Shown: piece after piece, positions 45,704 through 54,719 of the stretch | How positions within the stretch are numbered: the stretch's first letter is position 1 | Layout of the letters: each line of letters opens with the position of its first letter | The notes under the pieces: model-generated | Told to the model about the DNA's origin: nothing | Seen by the model: only the letters and a program-made list of their open reading frames with translations | Database searches by the model: none | Translations under genes and position numbers: made by a program | Source of the DNA: JAGPUQ01 sp036961295 | GTDB taxonomy: Bacteria; Pseudomonadota; Gammaproteobacteria; Pseudomonadales; Porticoccaceae | Assembly: GCA_036961295.1 (NCBI GenBank) | Contig: JBALVX010000001.1 | Coordinates: 1,178,001 to 1,242,000, forward strand | DNA length: 64,000 bases | Reading direction: 5' to 3'

Positions 45704-46951
45704 TTAGTACTTGAACTTCAAATCTACCTGCAATCGGTCGTAATCTGTCTCCAGAGCACCTTTGTCATTGATGAAGTAAGTCAGAGCAAGTGAGGTGTTT
45801 TTATCCAGTGCGTAGGCGCCTTTTACGATATGCCCCTTACTACCGCTACCACCGCCACCGAAATCAGAATCCGTAGTGAGGCCAAGTACGGCATCGGCTT
45901 CAAGATCCTGATAGATATAGGCAACCTGCCATGAACCCGGCTTTTTAGCTTTACCCAATTTCGCACCCGCAGACCAACCCGTGTCGTTGTCGTCGGCATC
46001 CTGGTTCTGTACCCAGTCGACAAACATGCTGGCGGGAAGACCACCTAGTTTGGTCTTCAGCTCGGCAAACACTTCTAACTCTTCATAGTTGTTCAGATAG
46101 ACTTCATCCCCACTAACCATAACCACACTGTTGCCAAAAGAGTCTCCATCATCGAAGAAGGGCTTACTACCCATCACCGGAATATGGTAATAGCTGGTTC
46201 CCGCGATAAGTTGGGTGGAATCGCTCAATGCGGTGGTAAAACCGAACTGTGCTCCCCAATAACTCTCTTCGTCCTGACTACCGGCTTTATCGTCGCTCTC
46301 CAAATACAAATAGGCTGCATTGGCAAACACAGTGCCGTTATCGTATTTAACTGCGAGACCTTCGGGGCGGTAATCACCATCCCAGATCAAGCCGTTTTTA
46401 GCGGGTTTGTAGAAAGGGTTTTTAAATTTACCGCCGATGACGTGGGTGTTTTCAAGACCCGACCAGTCGAAGTAAGCGAGATCGAGGTTGATACCTTTAG
46501 AACTACCACCGCCACCAAGACTTTGGTTGGTGGATACCGGATCATTACCGCCCGAAGCTAGTCCAAGGCCTACTTTCCAGGTATCAGTGACCTGCGCCTG
46601 GGCTACTATGCGAGCACGGACTCGAGATCGGTTACGATCACTAGGCTTTTTTTCATCGTCGATATTTTCGTAACGATAGCGAAAATCACCATTAACCTTG
46701 ATCTTCTCTGCCCAGGCCAGTTTTTCATTAATTTTACCGATGCCGCTATTGGCTACTTCGCGCAAGGCAACATTTTCCTCGCGTAGCTCTTTATCGGTTT
46801 TTTCCAGCTGATTAACCCGATTAGTTAAGGTTTCGACCTGCCCAATGAGACGCTGCAGCGCTGCTTCGTCTAAATTGACCGCTGCGTGTGCGCTGCCCAT
46901 CGCTATCGATAGTGCTGTCGCTACCATTGGTAAATAAACTTTCTTCATCAT
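45704..46951 (-). CDS. Putative outer-membrane porin (Porin_5-like)
   Basis: A 415-residue outer-membrane protein with a signal peptide (about 1-23, cleaved after AHA), a coiled-coil segment at 30-70 (LIGQVETLTNRVNQLEKTDKELREEN), and a beta-barrel with many alternating strands ending in F-K-Y (VDLKFKY), the standard C-terminal aromatic for barrel assembly. A coiled coil ahead of the barrel is typical of trimeric porins such as the phosphate porins OprP/OprO. Its place between phoR and pstS and a possible Pho box upstream suggest phosphate uptake across the outer membrane. Family by pattern; substrate inferred. Confidence 0.85.
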   Translation of the reverse strand: MMKKVYLPMVATALSIAMGSAHAAVNLDEAALQRLIGQVETLTNRVNQLEKTDKELREENVALREVANSGIGKINEKLAWAEKIKVNGDFRYRYENIDDEKKPSDRNRSRVRARIVAQAQVTDTWKVGLGLASGGNDPVSTNQSLGGGGSSKGINLDLAYFDWSGLENTHVIGGKFKNPFYKPAKNGLIWDGDYRPEGLAVKYDNGTVFANAAYLYLESDDKAGSQDEESYWGAQFGFTTALSDSTQLIAGTSYYHIPVMGSKPFFDDGDSFGNSVVMVSGDEVYLNNYEELEVFAELKTKLGGLPASMFVDWVQNQDADDNDTGWSAGAKLGKAKKPGSWQVAYIYQDLEADAVLGLTTDSDFGGGGSGSKGHIVKGAYALDKNTSLALTYFINDKGALETDYDRLQVDLKFKY

Positions 46952-47047
46952 CTGTTTCCCCGCTATGTGTCTATTGAGTCCCCATAGGTGTTATTACCTG
47001 TGGTGCCTGCAGGGAATTGTCCATTGCGAAGGTAAAGAAATGATTAA

Positions 47048-47065
47048 GATGAGATGAAATGACAA
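47048..47065 (-). promoter_or_regulatory. Possible Pho box upstream of the porin gene
   Basis: The minus strand reads TTGTCAT-TTCA-TCTCATC. These are two 7-base half-sites spaced by four, close to the PhoB consensus CTGTCAT-N4-CTGTCAT, about 100 bp before the porin start. A third weaker half-site (TCATTTC) follows at the same spacing. Confidence 0.45.
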
Positions 47066-47124
47066 TAAATTTGAGCTGGTTTTACTTTTTTAAGTGGTGA
47101 TTTGAGATTTTTAAGCGAAAAACC

Positions 47125-48978
47125 TCAACGAGACAGGGGAAATTTTACCGTAAAGGTCGAACCATGACCCGATTTGCTCTCCAAAGACACGGAGCCGCCG
47201 TGCTGCTGGGCAATATTCTTAACAATCGACAAACCCAGACCCGTGCCACCCAGGTCGAGTGAGCGAGCTTTGTCGACCCGGTAGAAACGTTCGAAGATGC
47301 GCTGCTGATGTTGCGGACTAATACCGACTCCGCTGTCCACAACCTGCAATTCTGCGTTGGCTTGATCCTTCGCTAAGCGCACCGAAATAAGCCCACCGGC
47401 AGGAGTGTATTTAATGGCGTTGTCGATCAAATTGTCGATTAGCTGAGAAAGACCCTGGATATCGCCATCGACAAAGACGCTATCGTCTACCTCATCAGCG
47501 GTCAAAGTAAGCTGGTTTTCCAGGCAGACGGGGCTAGCAGTGGACACGGAGCGGCGCACAGCCTCGCTTAAATTTACCGACTGAAAACTCTGCTCACTTT
47601 GATCGGACTCCAATCTCGAAATCGTCATCAAATCGACCACCAGCGAGGATAGGCGCAAACTTTGGCGATGAATTCTCTCGATAAAGCTATGCCGGGTTTC
47701 CGGCGGCATATTGGCATCGTCCAGTATGGTCTCCGCTAAACCTCTGATCGCCGTGATTGGTGTTTTTAATTCGTGAGAGGCGTTGGCAACAAAATCGCGC
47801 CGGATGCGCTCAAGATGATCCAGCTCCGAAATATCGTGCAGCACGATAACCGCACCCTGGGGTTCGCCAGCGTCGTTGCGCAGGGCGACCGTATAGATAT
47901 CGACAACCAGATCATCGGCTTCCGAAGAACGCCGCATTTGCGATTTAACCACGCCCTGCTCCGCGATGGCTCGCTCGAGCGCTTGATTAATTTCCTGAAC
48001 CCGGACTTCCTGCCAGATGGGTTTGTCGATGCAAGAGGATATTGAGAGTTCCAGTAAATCCGCTGCTCTGCGGTTAACGTGAATAATTTTTTGGTTTTCA
48101 TCGACGCCGATAACGCCTTCCACCATGCCCGCAAAAATCATCGCCAAGCGATTGCGGTCGGTGGTGATCTCCTCCATTCGCGACGCAGAACTCCGGGCCA
48201 TTCGATTAACCGCAGCCGCCAGCTTACCCACCTCGTCGTGTTGCTCGACCGATATGCGGCGGTTGTAGTCGCCCTGGGATATGGCCTCCGCAACCTCGGT
48301 CATCCTGATCAGCGGACCGGAAAAACGCTTCGCAAAATAGAAGCCCAGCAACAACGCAGCAAAGGCAGACACGCCGGTGCTAAACAAAACAATCCGACGT
48401 AATTGCAGCACTTTTTTATCGATGGTGCGCAGCGGTAAAGACACCCGCACAAAACCGATGGTTTGCCCCTTATCCGTCACCTGCAAGGCCCGATAAATCA
48501 TTTCTTGCTGAAGGGTCTGGCTAAAACGGGAGGTGGTTGCCGAATCGTGTTTTCGAGCATCGATAATCTCGGGGCGTAGGCCGTGGTTATCCATATTGCC
48601 CGGCGACTCCTGGGAGTCTGCTATCACCCTTCCCTCGGCAGCAATAATCGTCAATCGGCTATCAGTATTTTTGCCAAGCTCTACGACAATTTGCTGCAAC
48701 GACCGGGAGGGCAGAAAGCCTGGAGTGTGTGTATTGTCGTCGCCGCTTTTAATTTTAGCTTTAGCTTGAACAGTTTCATCTCGCAAGGCTTGCCTGGCGA
48801 TTTCAAGCAACATTTGCGAACGCGCTTCAAGCGAGTGATGAATTTCTTCCATACCATTGTTGGCGACCTGCCGACTCACCAGCACACCTACGATTAACAT
48901 GGCAGACAGGATAATGACGACGTAGCCCGCGTAGAGCCGCCATAACAATTGAGAGCGAAACATGTGTGTAATCGACAT
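47125..48978 (-). CDS. phoR: Phosphate sensor histidine kinase PhoR
   Basis: A 617-residue membrane kinase. Its order is: helix about 13-34, a periplasmic domain about 35-195, helix about 196-214, HAMP (215-268), PAS (275-385), then the HisKA box SHELKTPITAIRG with H402, and a HATPase with NLIDNAIKYT, GVGISP and GTGLGLSIV. It is longer than the E. coli PhoR because of the real periplasmic domain, as in many pseudomonads and relatives. It phosphorylates PhoB under phosphate limitation. It lies 25 bp after phoB. Confidence 0.96.
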   Translation of the reverse strand: MSITHMFRSQLLWRLYAGYVVIILSAMLIVGVLVSRQVANNGMEEIHHSLEARSQMLLEIARQALRDETVQAKAKIKSGDDNTHTPGFLPSRSLQQIVVELGKNTDSRLTIIAAEGRVIADSQESPGNMDNHGLRPEIIDARKHDSATTSRFSQTLQQEMIYRALQVTDKGQTIGFVRVSLPLRTIDKKVLQLRRIVLFSTGVSAFAALLLGFYFAKRFSGPLIRMTEVAEAISQGDYNRRISVEQHDEVGKLAAAVNRMARSSASRMEEITTDRNRLAMIFAGMVEGVIGVDENQKIIHVNRRAADLLELSISSCIDKPIWQEVRVQEINQALERAIAEQGVVKSQMRRSSEADDLVVDIYTVALRNDAGEPQGAVIVLHDISELDHLERIRRDFVANASHELKTPITAIRGLAETILDDANMPPETRHSFIERIHRQSLRLSSLVVDLMTISRLESDQSEQSFQSVNLSEAVRRSVSTASPVCLENQLTLTADEVDDSVFVDGDIQGLSQLIDNLIDNAIKYTPAGGLISVRLAKDQANAELQVVDSGVGISPQHQQRIFERFYRVDKARSLDLGGTGLGLSIVKNIAQQHGGSVSLESKSGHGSTFTVKFPLSR

Positions 48979-49003
48979 AGTCTCCGTACGCTAGCTCTGC
49001 GAG

Positions 49004-49699
49004 TTAATTCGTATCCTTAAAGCGATAACCAACACCCCGTATGGTTTCGATAAAATTTTGATCGTCACCTAGTTTTTTACGAATGGCCCTGATATGAACA
49101 TCAATATTTCTATCGACGACAATCGCATCATTAGAAAACCCTCGATCCAGCAATTGCTCCCGAGAAAACACCCGCCCCGGATGGCTGGCCAAATAATGCA
49201 GTAAGCGGAACTCGGTTGCCGTAAATTTAATTTCCTCGCCGTTAAGAGCAACCTTATATTTGCTGACATCTATATCCAGGCCGTCAATCAATACGCGCTG
49301 CTCACCTGCGGCCTCTGCACCCGCGCTCGCGCGCCGCAATACTGCCTTCACTCGCGCTATCAATTCTTTCGGGCTAAAAGGTTTAACCAGGTAGTCATCC
49401 GCACCAATACCCAGGCCCAGAACCACATCGCTCTCTTCACCCTTGGCGGTGACCATAACGATGGGGATGTGCTGGCTGGCGGGATTACTTCGAAGGCGAC
49501 GACAAATTTCCAGGCCATCAATGCCGGGTAGCATCAGATCGAGCAGCACCAGGTCTGGCAGTTGTTGTTGAATCAACTCCAGCCCCTGAGCGCCGTCCAA
49601 AGATGAGGACACCTCAAAACCCTCGCGCCGAAGGTTATAGCTCAACACCTCGAGAATATCACTCTCGTCTTCAACGACGACTATGTGTGTAGTAGACAT
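49004..49699 (-). CDS. phoB: Phosphate response regulator PhoB
   Basis: A 231-residue OmpR-type regulator. The receiver domain has acidic pocket E10-D11, phospho-acceptor D54 in LLDLMLPG, and Lys in VKPFSP. The winged-helix DNA-binding domain (about 130-228) includes EFRLLHYLASHPGRVFSREQLL and DVHIRAIRKKLG. It activates the Pho regulon, including the neighbouring pst genes. It is the first gene of the phoBR operon. Confidence 0.97.
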   Translation of the reverse strand: MSTTHIVVVEDESDILEVLSYNLRREGFEVSSSLDGAQGLELIQQQLPDLVLLDLMLPGIDGLEICRRLRSNPASQHIPIVMVTAKGEESDVVLGLGIGADDYLVKPFSPKELIARVKAVLRRASAGAEAAGEQRVLIDGLDIDVSKYKVALNGEEIKFTATEFRLLHYLASHPGRVFSREQLLDRGFSNDAIVVDRNIDVHIRAIRKKLGDDQNFIETIRGVGYRFKDTN

Positions 49700-49836
49700 A
49701 ACATATAATTTTTCCAGTGCTTAATAAACAAGCTTGCCATGACTTTGTTAAGAACTAGTAAAGATCAAACCACCTTCGGGTTTGATCCAGCTGAGCGTCC
49801 GAATGCGATCTGGGTGCCATCTGGATAAACAACACA

Positions 49837-50892
49837 CTAAGTAATTGGCTGCTCGGTGGCCGGAGTGTCCGCAATCGCCAGCAGATGCTCTTCATTGAAT
49901 CCTTCCACATTACTCGCCACTTCCCCCACGTCCTCAAATCGCGCGAGATGAAACAGCGCATCGCCTTCATTGACCAAAGGTAAATTGGTACGACCAATCA
50001 CGATACCACTGTAAGGAGACAGTAGCTGAAGTTCTTGCTCACCAAAGGGATCGGCTACGATACCTAAGAGTTGATTTTTTTTGACGTGGGCACCAAGCGG
50101 AGCCATGGCACGTAATATACCGCTCTCGGGCGCTCTCACCCAACTGCTGGAACGCGCGACAACGGAGTCGGCTCCTTTGTTAGATTTTTGGCGAGCCGCA
50201 GGCAGCATCTTCAATTCCCGCATCACGTTGATGATGCCTTTGACTCCAGCTCTGATACCAACCTCGTCGAAACGCAAAGCTTCACCGGCCTCGTACAACA
50301 ACATCGGCATACCTAAATCCGCTGCAGACTGCCTGAGTGAACCATCGCGCAAGGTCGCCGAAATAATCACCGGCACATTAAAAGCGTGGGCCAGACGTTC
50401 GGTTTCCGGATCGTCCATATTAGCTCGCACCTGGGGCAAGTTACTGCGATGGATCGCGCCGGTATGCAAGTCGATACCGTGGGTACACTGCTTAACGATT
50501 TCTTCCATTAACAGATGCGCCAGCCGACCGGCTAGCGAACCCTTGTCGGTGCCAGGAAAAGAGCGATTCAGATCACGTCGGTCAGGTAAATACCGAGACT
50601 GGTTGATAAAGCCGTGCAAATTGACAATGGGCACCGCAACCACCGTGCCAGACAAGCGTTTTAGAGCCGGAGATTTCAACACACGCCGAATAATCTCAAC
50701 TCCGTTGATTTCATCGCCATGAATCGCCGCAGAAATAAATAGCCGGGGGCCATCTTTTTTACCTCTGATAATTTGCACTGGCATGGTCATTGGAGCGTGG
50801 GTATACAAACGCCCTACGGGCAAATCTATGATGACGCTGCTACCGCGCTCGACAGTCGTGCTATTTATTTTAAATGGTTTTTCGTCCTTCAC
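49837..50892 (-). CDS. Succinylglutamate desuccinylase/aspartoacylase family protein
   Basis: A 351-residue M14-like zinc deacylase: AAIHGDEINGVEI (first His and Glu zinc ligands), RDLNRSFPG and the second His in IDLHTG. The C-terminal third is a beta-rich domain. It lies 5 bp after rimK and is co-transcribed with it and the zinc protease. In relatives such genes accompany RimK; a role in trimming or recycling glutamate-modified products is possible but unproven. Confidence 0.88.
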   Translation of the reverse strand: MKDEKPFKINSTTVERGSSVIIDLPVGRLYTHAPMTMPVQIIRGKKDGPRLFISAAIHGDEINGVEIIRRVLKSPALKRLSGTVVAVPIVNLHGFINQSRYLPDRRDLNRSFPGTDKGSLAGRLAHLLMEEIVKQCTHGIDLHTGAIHRSNLPQVRANMDDPETERLAHAFNVPVIISATLRDGSLRQSAADLGMPMLLYEAGEALRFDEVGIRAGVKGIINVMRELKMLPAARQKSNKGADSVVARSSSWVRAPESGILRAMAPLGAHVKKNQLLGIVADPFGEQELQLLSPYSGIVIGRTNLPLVNEGDALFHLARFEDVGEVASNVEGFNEEHLLAIADTPATEQPIT

Positions 50893-50897
50893 TGTAA

Positions 50898-51803
50898 TTA
50901 CCCTTGACCCCTGGTTCGAGTTTTATTGGGTCGCGCATTTTTTTCAATAAAGTCGATAAGCATGCCAGCCACATCTTTACCGGTCGCCTGCTCGATACCT
51001 TCCAGACCCGGCGAGGAGTTCACCTCCATCACCAGAGGGCCGCGCTCGGCGCGCAACAGATCAACACCGGCCATATTCAGGCCCATAATGTTAGCGGCTT
51101 TCACTGCCGTAGCGCGCTCTTCTGGGGTGATCTTTACCAGTTCGGCACTGCCACCGCGATGCAGATTGGAGCGGAACTCGCCCTCCGCCCCTTGCCGTTT
51201 CATTGCTGCCACCACTTTACCGCCCACCACCAAACAGCGAATGTCCGCACCCCCGGCTTCTTTAATAAATTCTTGCACCAGAATATTGGCTTTAAGCCCC
51301 ATAAACGCTTCAATCACACTTTCAGCGGCCTTTTTGGTTTCCGCCAACACCACGCCAATACCTTGAGTCCCCTCCAGTAATTTAATCACCAGGGGCGTAC
51401 CTCCTACCATTTTAATTAGGTCTTGTACGTCATCCGGGGAATGAGCAAACCCGGTTTTAGGTAGACCCAGACCCTTGCGGGACATAAGCTGCAAGGAGCG
51501 CAATTTATCTCGCGAGCGGGTAATCGCTACCGATTCATTGACGGAAAACACACCCATCATTTCAAACTGCCGCACCACCGAGGTGCCATAAAAAGTAACC
51601 GATGCTCCAATGCGTGGAATCACCGCGTCGTAGCCCTCCAGTATTTCACCTCGATAGTGAATTTCAGGCTTGTTGGAGGTAATGTTCATGTAGCAGCGCA
51701 AAGTATCAATCACCCGCACCTCGTGGCCACGCTGTTCGCAGGCTTCCACTAAGCGGCGGGTTGAATAGAGTTTTTTATTACGAGATAAAATACCGATTTT
51801 CAT
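50898..51803 (-). CDS. rimK: RimK, ATP-grasp glutamate ligase
   Basis: A 301-residue ATP-grasp enzyme that adds glutamates to the C-terminus of ribosomal protein S6 (and makes poly-glutamate in E. coli). Visible are the N-terminal MKIGILSRNKKLYSTRRL, PKTGFAHS, the ATP loop LLEGTQGIGVVLA, ADIRCLVVGGKVVAAMKR and the metal-binding EVNSSPGLEGIE. Length equals the E. coli protein. It is the middle gene of the three-gene cluster and acts in the cytoplasm. Confidence 0.95.
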   Translation of the reverse strand: MKIGILSRNKKLYSTRRLVEACEQRGHEVRVIDTLRCYMNITSNKPEIHYRGEILEGYDAVIPRIGASVTFYGTSVVRQFEMMGVFSVNESVAITRSRDKLRSLQLMSRKGLGLPKTGFAHSPDDVQDLIKMVGGTPLVIKLLEGTQGIGVVLAETKKAAESVIEAFMGLKANILVQEFIKEAGGADIRCLVVGGKVVAAMKRQGAEGEFRSNLHRGGSAELVKITPEERATAVKAANIMGLNMAGVDLLRAERGPLVMEVNSSPGLEGIEQATGKDVAGMLIDFIEKNARPNKTRTRGQG

Positions 51804-51867
51804 GGCACGTCTCCGAGCAAAAATGTAACCTTGTTATTTCAAAATAGAAAATCATGAAAATATAAAG

Positions 51868-52350
51868 TTATGAAAGTTTTTCCGTTTCTATCGATGCCAT
51901 TTTGCCAAGTAAATAAGACTGATCCGGCATCACCACTATACGCCCCTGCATCGCCGAGCGTCCCAACAACATACGAAAGCGCATGGAGTCTCGATTAGTT
52001 AAGGTTACTTCAATGGGCCAACTCGCCGTCGGCAACACTAGTTGGGTGAGAATAACGTAGCGTGTTTCTTTGTGTCCGCCAGAATCAGTCACTATCCGCT
52101 CATCGATAACTTCGGCCTCGCAAAATATTTCCTTGCTGATATCCCGCTGGTTGGGGTGCATACCAAACCGTACCCAGGGTTTTCCGTCTCGACTAAAGGG
52201 CTGCAACGAAAACGCGTGCAGGCACGAGGTCCTGGCACCGGTATCAATCTTCGCCTTGACGGGCGGCAAGCCAAGCTCGGGCAGCGATAGCCACTCCCGC
52301 CAGCCTACGGTAATGGGCGAATCCTGTGTTAAAACTGACATCAAAGTCAC
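51868..52350 (-). CDS. RimK-associated retropepsin-like zinc protease
   Basis: A 160-residue protein of the DUF785/COG4067 family often labelled ATP-dependent zinc protease or RimB. It has the aspartic-protease-like block VKAKIDTGARTSCLHAF, and later GRSAMQGRIVV. In Pseudomonas the equivalent gene next to rimK affects RimK-dependent S6 modification. It is the first gene of the cluster, 64 bp upstream of rimK. Confidence 0.88.
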   Translation of the reverse strand: MTLMSVLTQDSPITVGWREWLSLPELGLPPVKAKIDTGARTSCLHAFSLQPFSRDGKPWVRFGMHPNQRDISKEIFCEAEVIDERIVTDSGGHKETRYVILTQLVLPTASWPIEVTLTNRDSMRFRMLLGRSAMQGRIVVMPDQSYLLGKMASIETEKLS

Positions 52351-52487
52351 TCGAAATAAAGTGGTAGCGCAAGATACTCATATCGCCGCAGAGCGTCAAT
52401 CTCCGGGTGTTTCCTCTAATGCTTGTTACGCCGTTTTCTATATGGCTTCCTACATCGCCTTCTACACTGCTTCGCTAAACTGCGAGC

Positions 52488-53345
52488 TTAGTCCAGTTCC
52501 TCTGCCTCGCGTAAGCGTTCCTGGCGGGCGCGCTCTTCCGCGAGCACTTCTTTAATTTCGAGCAGCACACCATCGACATCCGCCGCGTCGGTGTTTTCCT
52601 CAAACTCACCGGTCAGTTCAACTTCCGGGGTTAACTCGCCATCTTCGTAGAGCGCCCAAATTTCCTGCGCGTAATGGCTGTTTAGTAATGCCGGTGCAAA
52701 CTGACCGTAGTAGTCCGTCATATTATTAACATCCCGCGCCAACATCGACTCGGCATTGTTATTGGCCGCCGCGTTCACTGCCTGGGGCAAATCGATAATC
52801 ACCGGGCCGTATTCGTCTACTAAGACATTAAATTCCGATAAATCCCCATGGATCAATCCGGCGCAGAGCATCAGCCTGACGTAGTGCATCATCAGCGCGT
52901 GATCTTCCAGCGCTTGCTCTTCGGTCAGGGCGACATCGTTTAAGCGCGGTGCGACATCCCCATCTTCGTCGGTAATCAGCTCCATTAACAATACGCCTTC
53001 AAAGCAGCCGTAGGGTTTTGGTACACGTACCCCGGCGCGCGCTAGCAGATAAAGCGCGTCTACTTCAGCGTTCTGCCAAATTTCTTCCTGCTGCTTGCGG
53101 CCAAACTTGGAGCCCTTCTCCATGGCACGCGCACGGCGACTATTGCGCACCTTGCGCCCTTCTCGATATTGCGCGGCTTTCTTGAAACTACGCTTGGCCG
53201 AGTCCTTGTACACCTTGGCGCAGCGTATCTCGGTGCCACAGCGCACCACGTACACCACGGCTTCTTTACCGCTCATTAGCGAACGTAGCACTTCATCGAC
53301 AATGCCATCGTCGATCAGAGGTTGAATTTGCTTTGGGGTTTTCAT
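52488..53345 (-). CDS. RIO-type serine/threonine protein kinase
   Basis: A 285-residue kinase of the bacterial RIO1/PA4780-like group. It has the N-lobe MSGKEAVVYVVRCG and Lys in RCAKVYKDS, the catalytic loop GLIHGDLSEFNVLV (Asp and Asn present) and the metal-binding DLPQAVN in place of DFG. The acidic C-terminal tail of about 60 residues is helical. It is cytoplasmic with unknown substrates; such kinases are standard in gammaproteobacteria. A single gene with its own promoter. Confidence 0.93.
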   Translation of the reverse strand: MKTPKQIQPLIDDGIVDEVLRSLMSGKEAVVYVVRCGTEIRCAKVYKDSAKRSFKKAAQYREGRKVRNSRRARAMEKGSKFGRKQQEEIWQNAEVDALYLLARAGVRVPKPYGCFEGVLLMELITDEDGDVAPRLNDVALTEEQALEDHALMMHYVRLMLCAGLIHGDLSEFNVLVDEYGPVIIDLPQAVNAAANNNAESMLARDVNNMTDYYGQFAPALLNSHYAQEIWALYEDGELTPEVELTGEFEENTDAADVDGVLLEIKEVLAEERARQERLREAEELD

Positions 53346-53579
53346 CGCGCTCTACACCCAGGTAACAAACGGGTTGGAGCAAAACATGGTGCGGGAAAAA
53401 TTAGTAGGTACTCCTTGTATTAGGATTATTATGGCCAGAGCTGACTTCTTACCTTACTAGATGCCCTGTTAGTGCGGAATACTAACACCTAAGCGCAAAA
53501 CTCGCAGCCTGAGCGTGAAGATTTCACCTGCTGGATAGCAGCAGCAATTCACTTCATCAAAACCGCCGATTAGCCTATT

Positions 53580-53717
53580 TTAAAAGCGGATAGTCTGCGT
53601 TACCCCGCCAGAAACCCCACTATTGCCGCCACCCGCAGAGATATGTTGGTTACCTGCACAACCTGCTAACAGCAGTACAGCGATAAAGATCATCAACGCG
53701 CCTTTCATACCCTTCAT
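53580..53717 (-). CDS. Small lipoprotein
   Basis: A 45-residue protein, MKGMKGALMIFIAVLLLAGC, where LAGC is a lipobox with Cys20. The short mature part is Gly/Ser/Asn-rich (NQHISAGGGNSGVSGG). The ribosome site GAGG sits about 8 bases before this ATG, which fixes the start; a longer upstream frame to 53897 overlaps the next gene and contains tandem repeats, and is not needed. A membrane-anchored small lipoprotein of unknown role. Confidence 0.7.
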   Translation of the reverse strand: MKGMKGALMIFIAVLLLAGCAGNQHISAGGGNSGVSGGVTQTIRF

Positions 53718-53729
53718 ATTATTACCTCG

Positions 53730-53779
53730 TATTCCAAACTCTTCGTTCCATCCCTTCATTCCAAACTCTTCGTTCCAAG
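53730..53779. repeat. Tandem duplication of about 20 bp
   Basis: ATTCCAAACTCTTCGTTCCA occurs twice in a row, at about 53731 and 53758, between the lipoprotein gene and the enoyl-CoA hydratase gene. It is a local slippage duplication in the lipoprotein leader with no clear function. Confidence 0.7.
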
Positions 53780-53809
53780 ACCGGCCCCGCCAAACACAAC
53801 GAGTCGCGA

Positions 53810-54634
53810 TCATTTCCCGGTAAAGCGTGGCATTCGTTTTTCTGCGAACGCGAGCGGTCCTTCCTTCGCGTCCTCGCTGCCCATAGTAATGACGCAATTC
53901 TCCGCCTCAACCTCATAGGCCTCTTCCCACGACAGGCCCAGGGTTCGCAGCACGGTTTCCTTGGTCTTGCGCACGGCCAGCGGGCCATTCGCCGCAATTC
54001 GCTCTGCATACCACTGGGCGCGGGCTAACACGTCGTCGACCGGGACAACTTCGTTAACAAAGCCCATACGGTGGGCATCCTCAGCACTGATCTTGTCGGC
54101 AACCAGTAAAAACTGCATGGCCATGCAGTAGGGAATCTGTCGTGCCAGGCGTACTGCCGATCCGCCACCAGGCATAAAGCCGAGGGCAACCTCGTTGACC
54201 GCGAAACTCGCCTGCTCTCCGGCAATGCGTATATCAATCGCCTGCAGAAGTTCCGACCCAGCGCCGAGGCAGGGGCCGTTAATAGCGGCGACAATAGGTT
54301 TGTAGATAGTCGAATTTTTAAGGGTTGCCGCGTGGCTAACCTTTTGATCGTCGGCGAGCAGTCGAAAGTCCCACTCGTCCTCTGGCTCCCGTGCTCCGGA
54401 TAGCAGCGGTATCATGGTTTTTAAATCCGCGCCTGCGGTAAAGGCCTCGGTACCTGCCCCGGTGACCAGGGCAACCCGCATGTCGTCGTCCGTATTAAAA
54501 TCTTCCCAGGCGTCTGCAAGTCGACAAATCATTTCCGGATTCATCGCGTTGCGACGTTCGGGGCGGTTAAACGTGATGTACGCAATATGGTCGCGCTTCT
54601 CGTACTGTAAAACGGGTGCAGACATGGTGCTCAC
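53810..54634 (-). CDS. Enoyl-CoA hydratase/isomerase family protein
   Basis: A 274-residue crotonase-fold enzyme: RPERRNAMNPEM, oxyanion-hole TEAFTAGADLKTM, and AINGPCLGAGSELLQAIDIRIA, where the second block lacks the first catalytic Glu of classical hydratases (GGG-x-E becomes GAGSE). It may thus be an isomerase, a dehydratase or a diverged hydratase. It ends KRMPRFTGK as in many family members. It lies 85 bp after the acyl-CoA-dehydrogenase-like gene, same strand. Confidence 0.92.
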   Translation of the reverse strand: MSTMSAPVLQYEKRDHIAYITFNRPERRNAMNPEMICRLADAWEDFNTDDDMRVALVTGAGTEAFTAGADLKTMIPLLSGAREPEDEWDFRLLADDQKVSHAATLKNSTIYKPIVAAINGPCLGAGSELLQAIDIRIAGEQASFAVNEVALGFMPGGGSAVRLARQIPYCMAMQFLLVADKISAEDAHRMGFVNEVVPVDDVLARAQWYAERIAANGPLAVRKTKETVLRTLGLSWEEAYEVEAENCVITMGSEDAKEGPLAFAEKRMPRFTGK

Positions 54635-54719
54635 TCCAAAAGTTTACAAGTTCGTCTTTTCTATAAGCTCGAATTAAAAATTATCAGTTCGACTTATCAG
54701 CTCGACTTATCAGCTCGAC

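Noticed and set aside
53580..53897. Long 105-residue form of the small lipoprotein
   Set aside because: The upstream part overlaps the enoyl-CoA hydratase gene and is made of tandem duplicated leader sequence; the internal ATG has the ribosome site and gives a proper lipoprotein signal.
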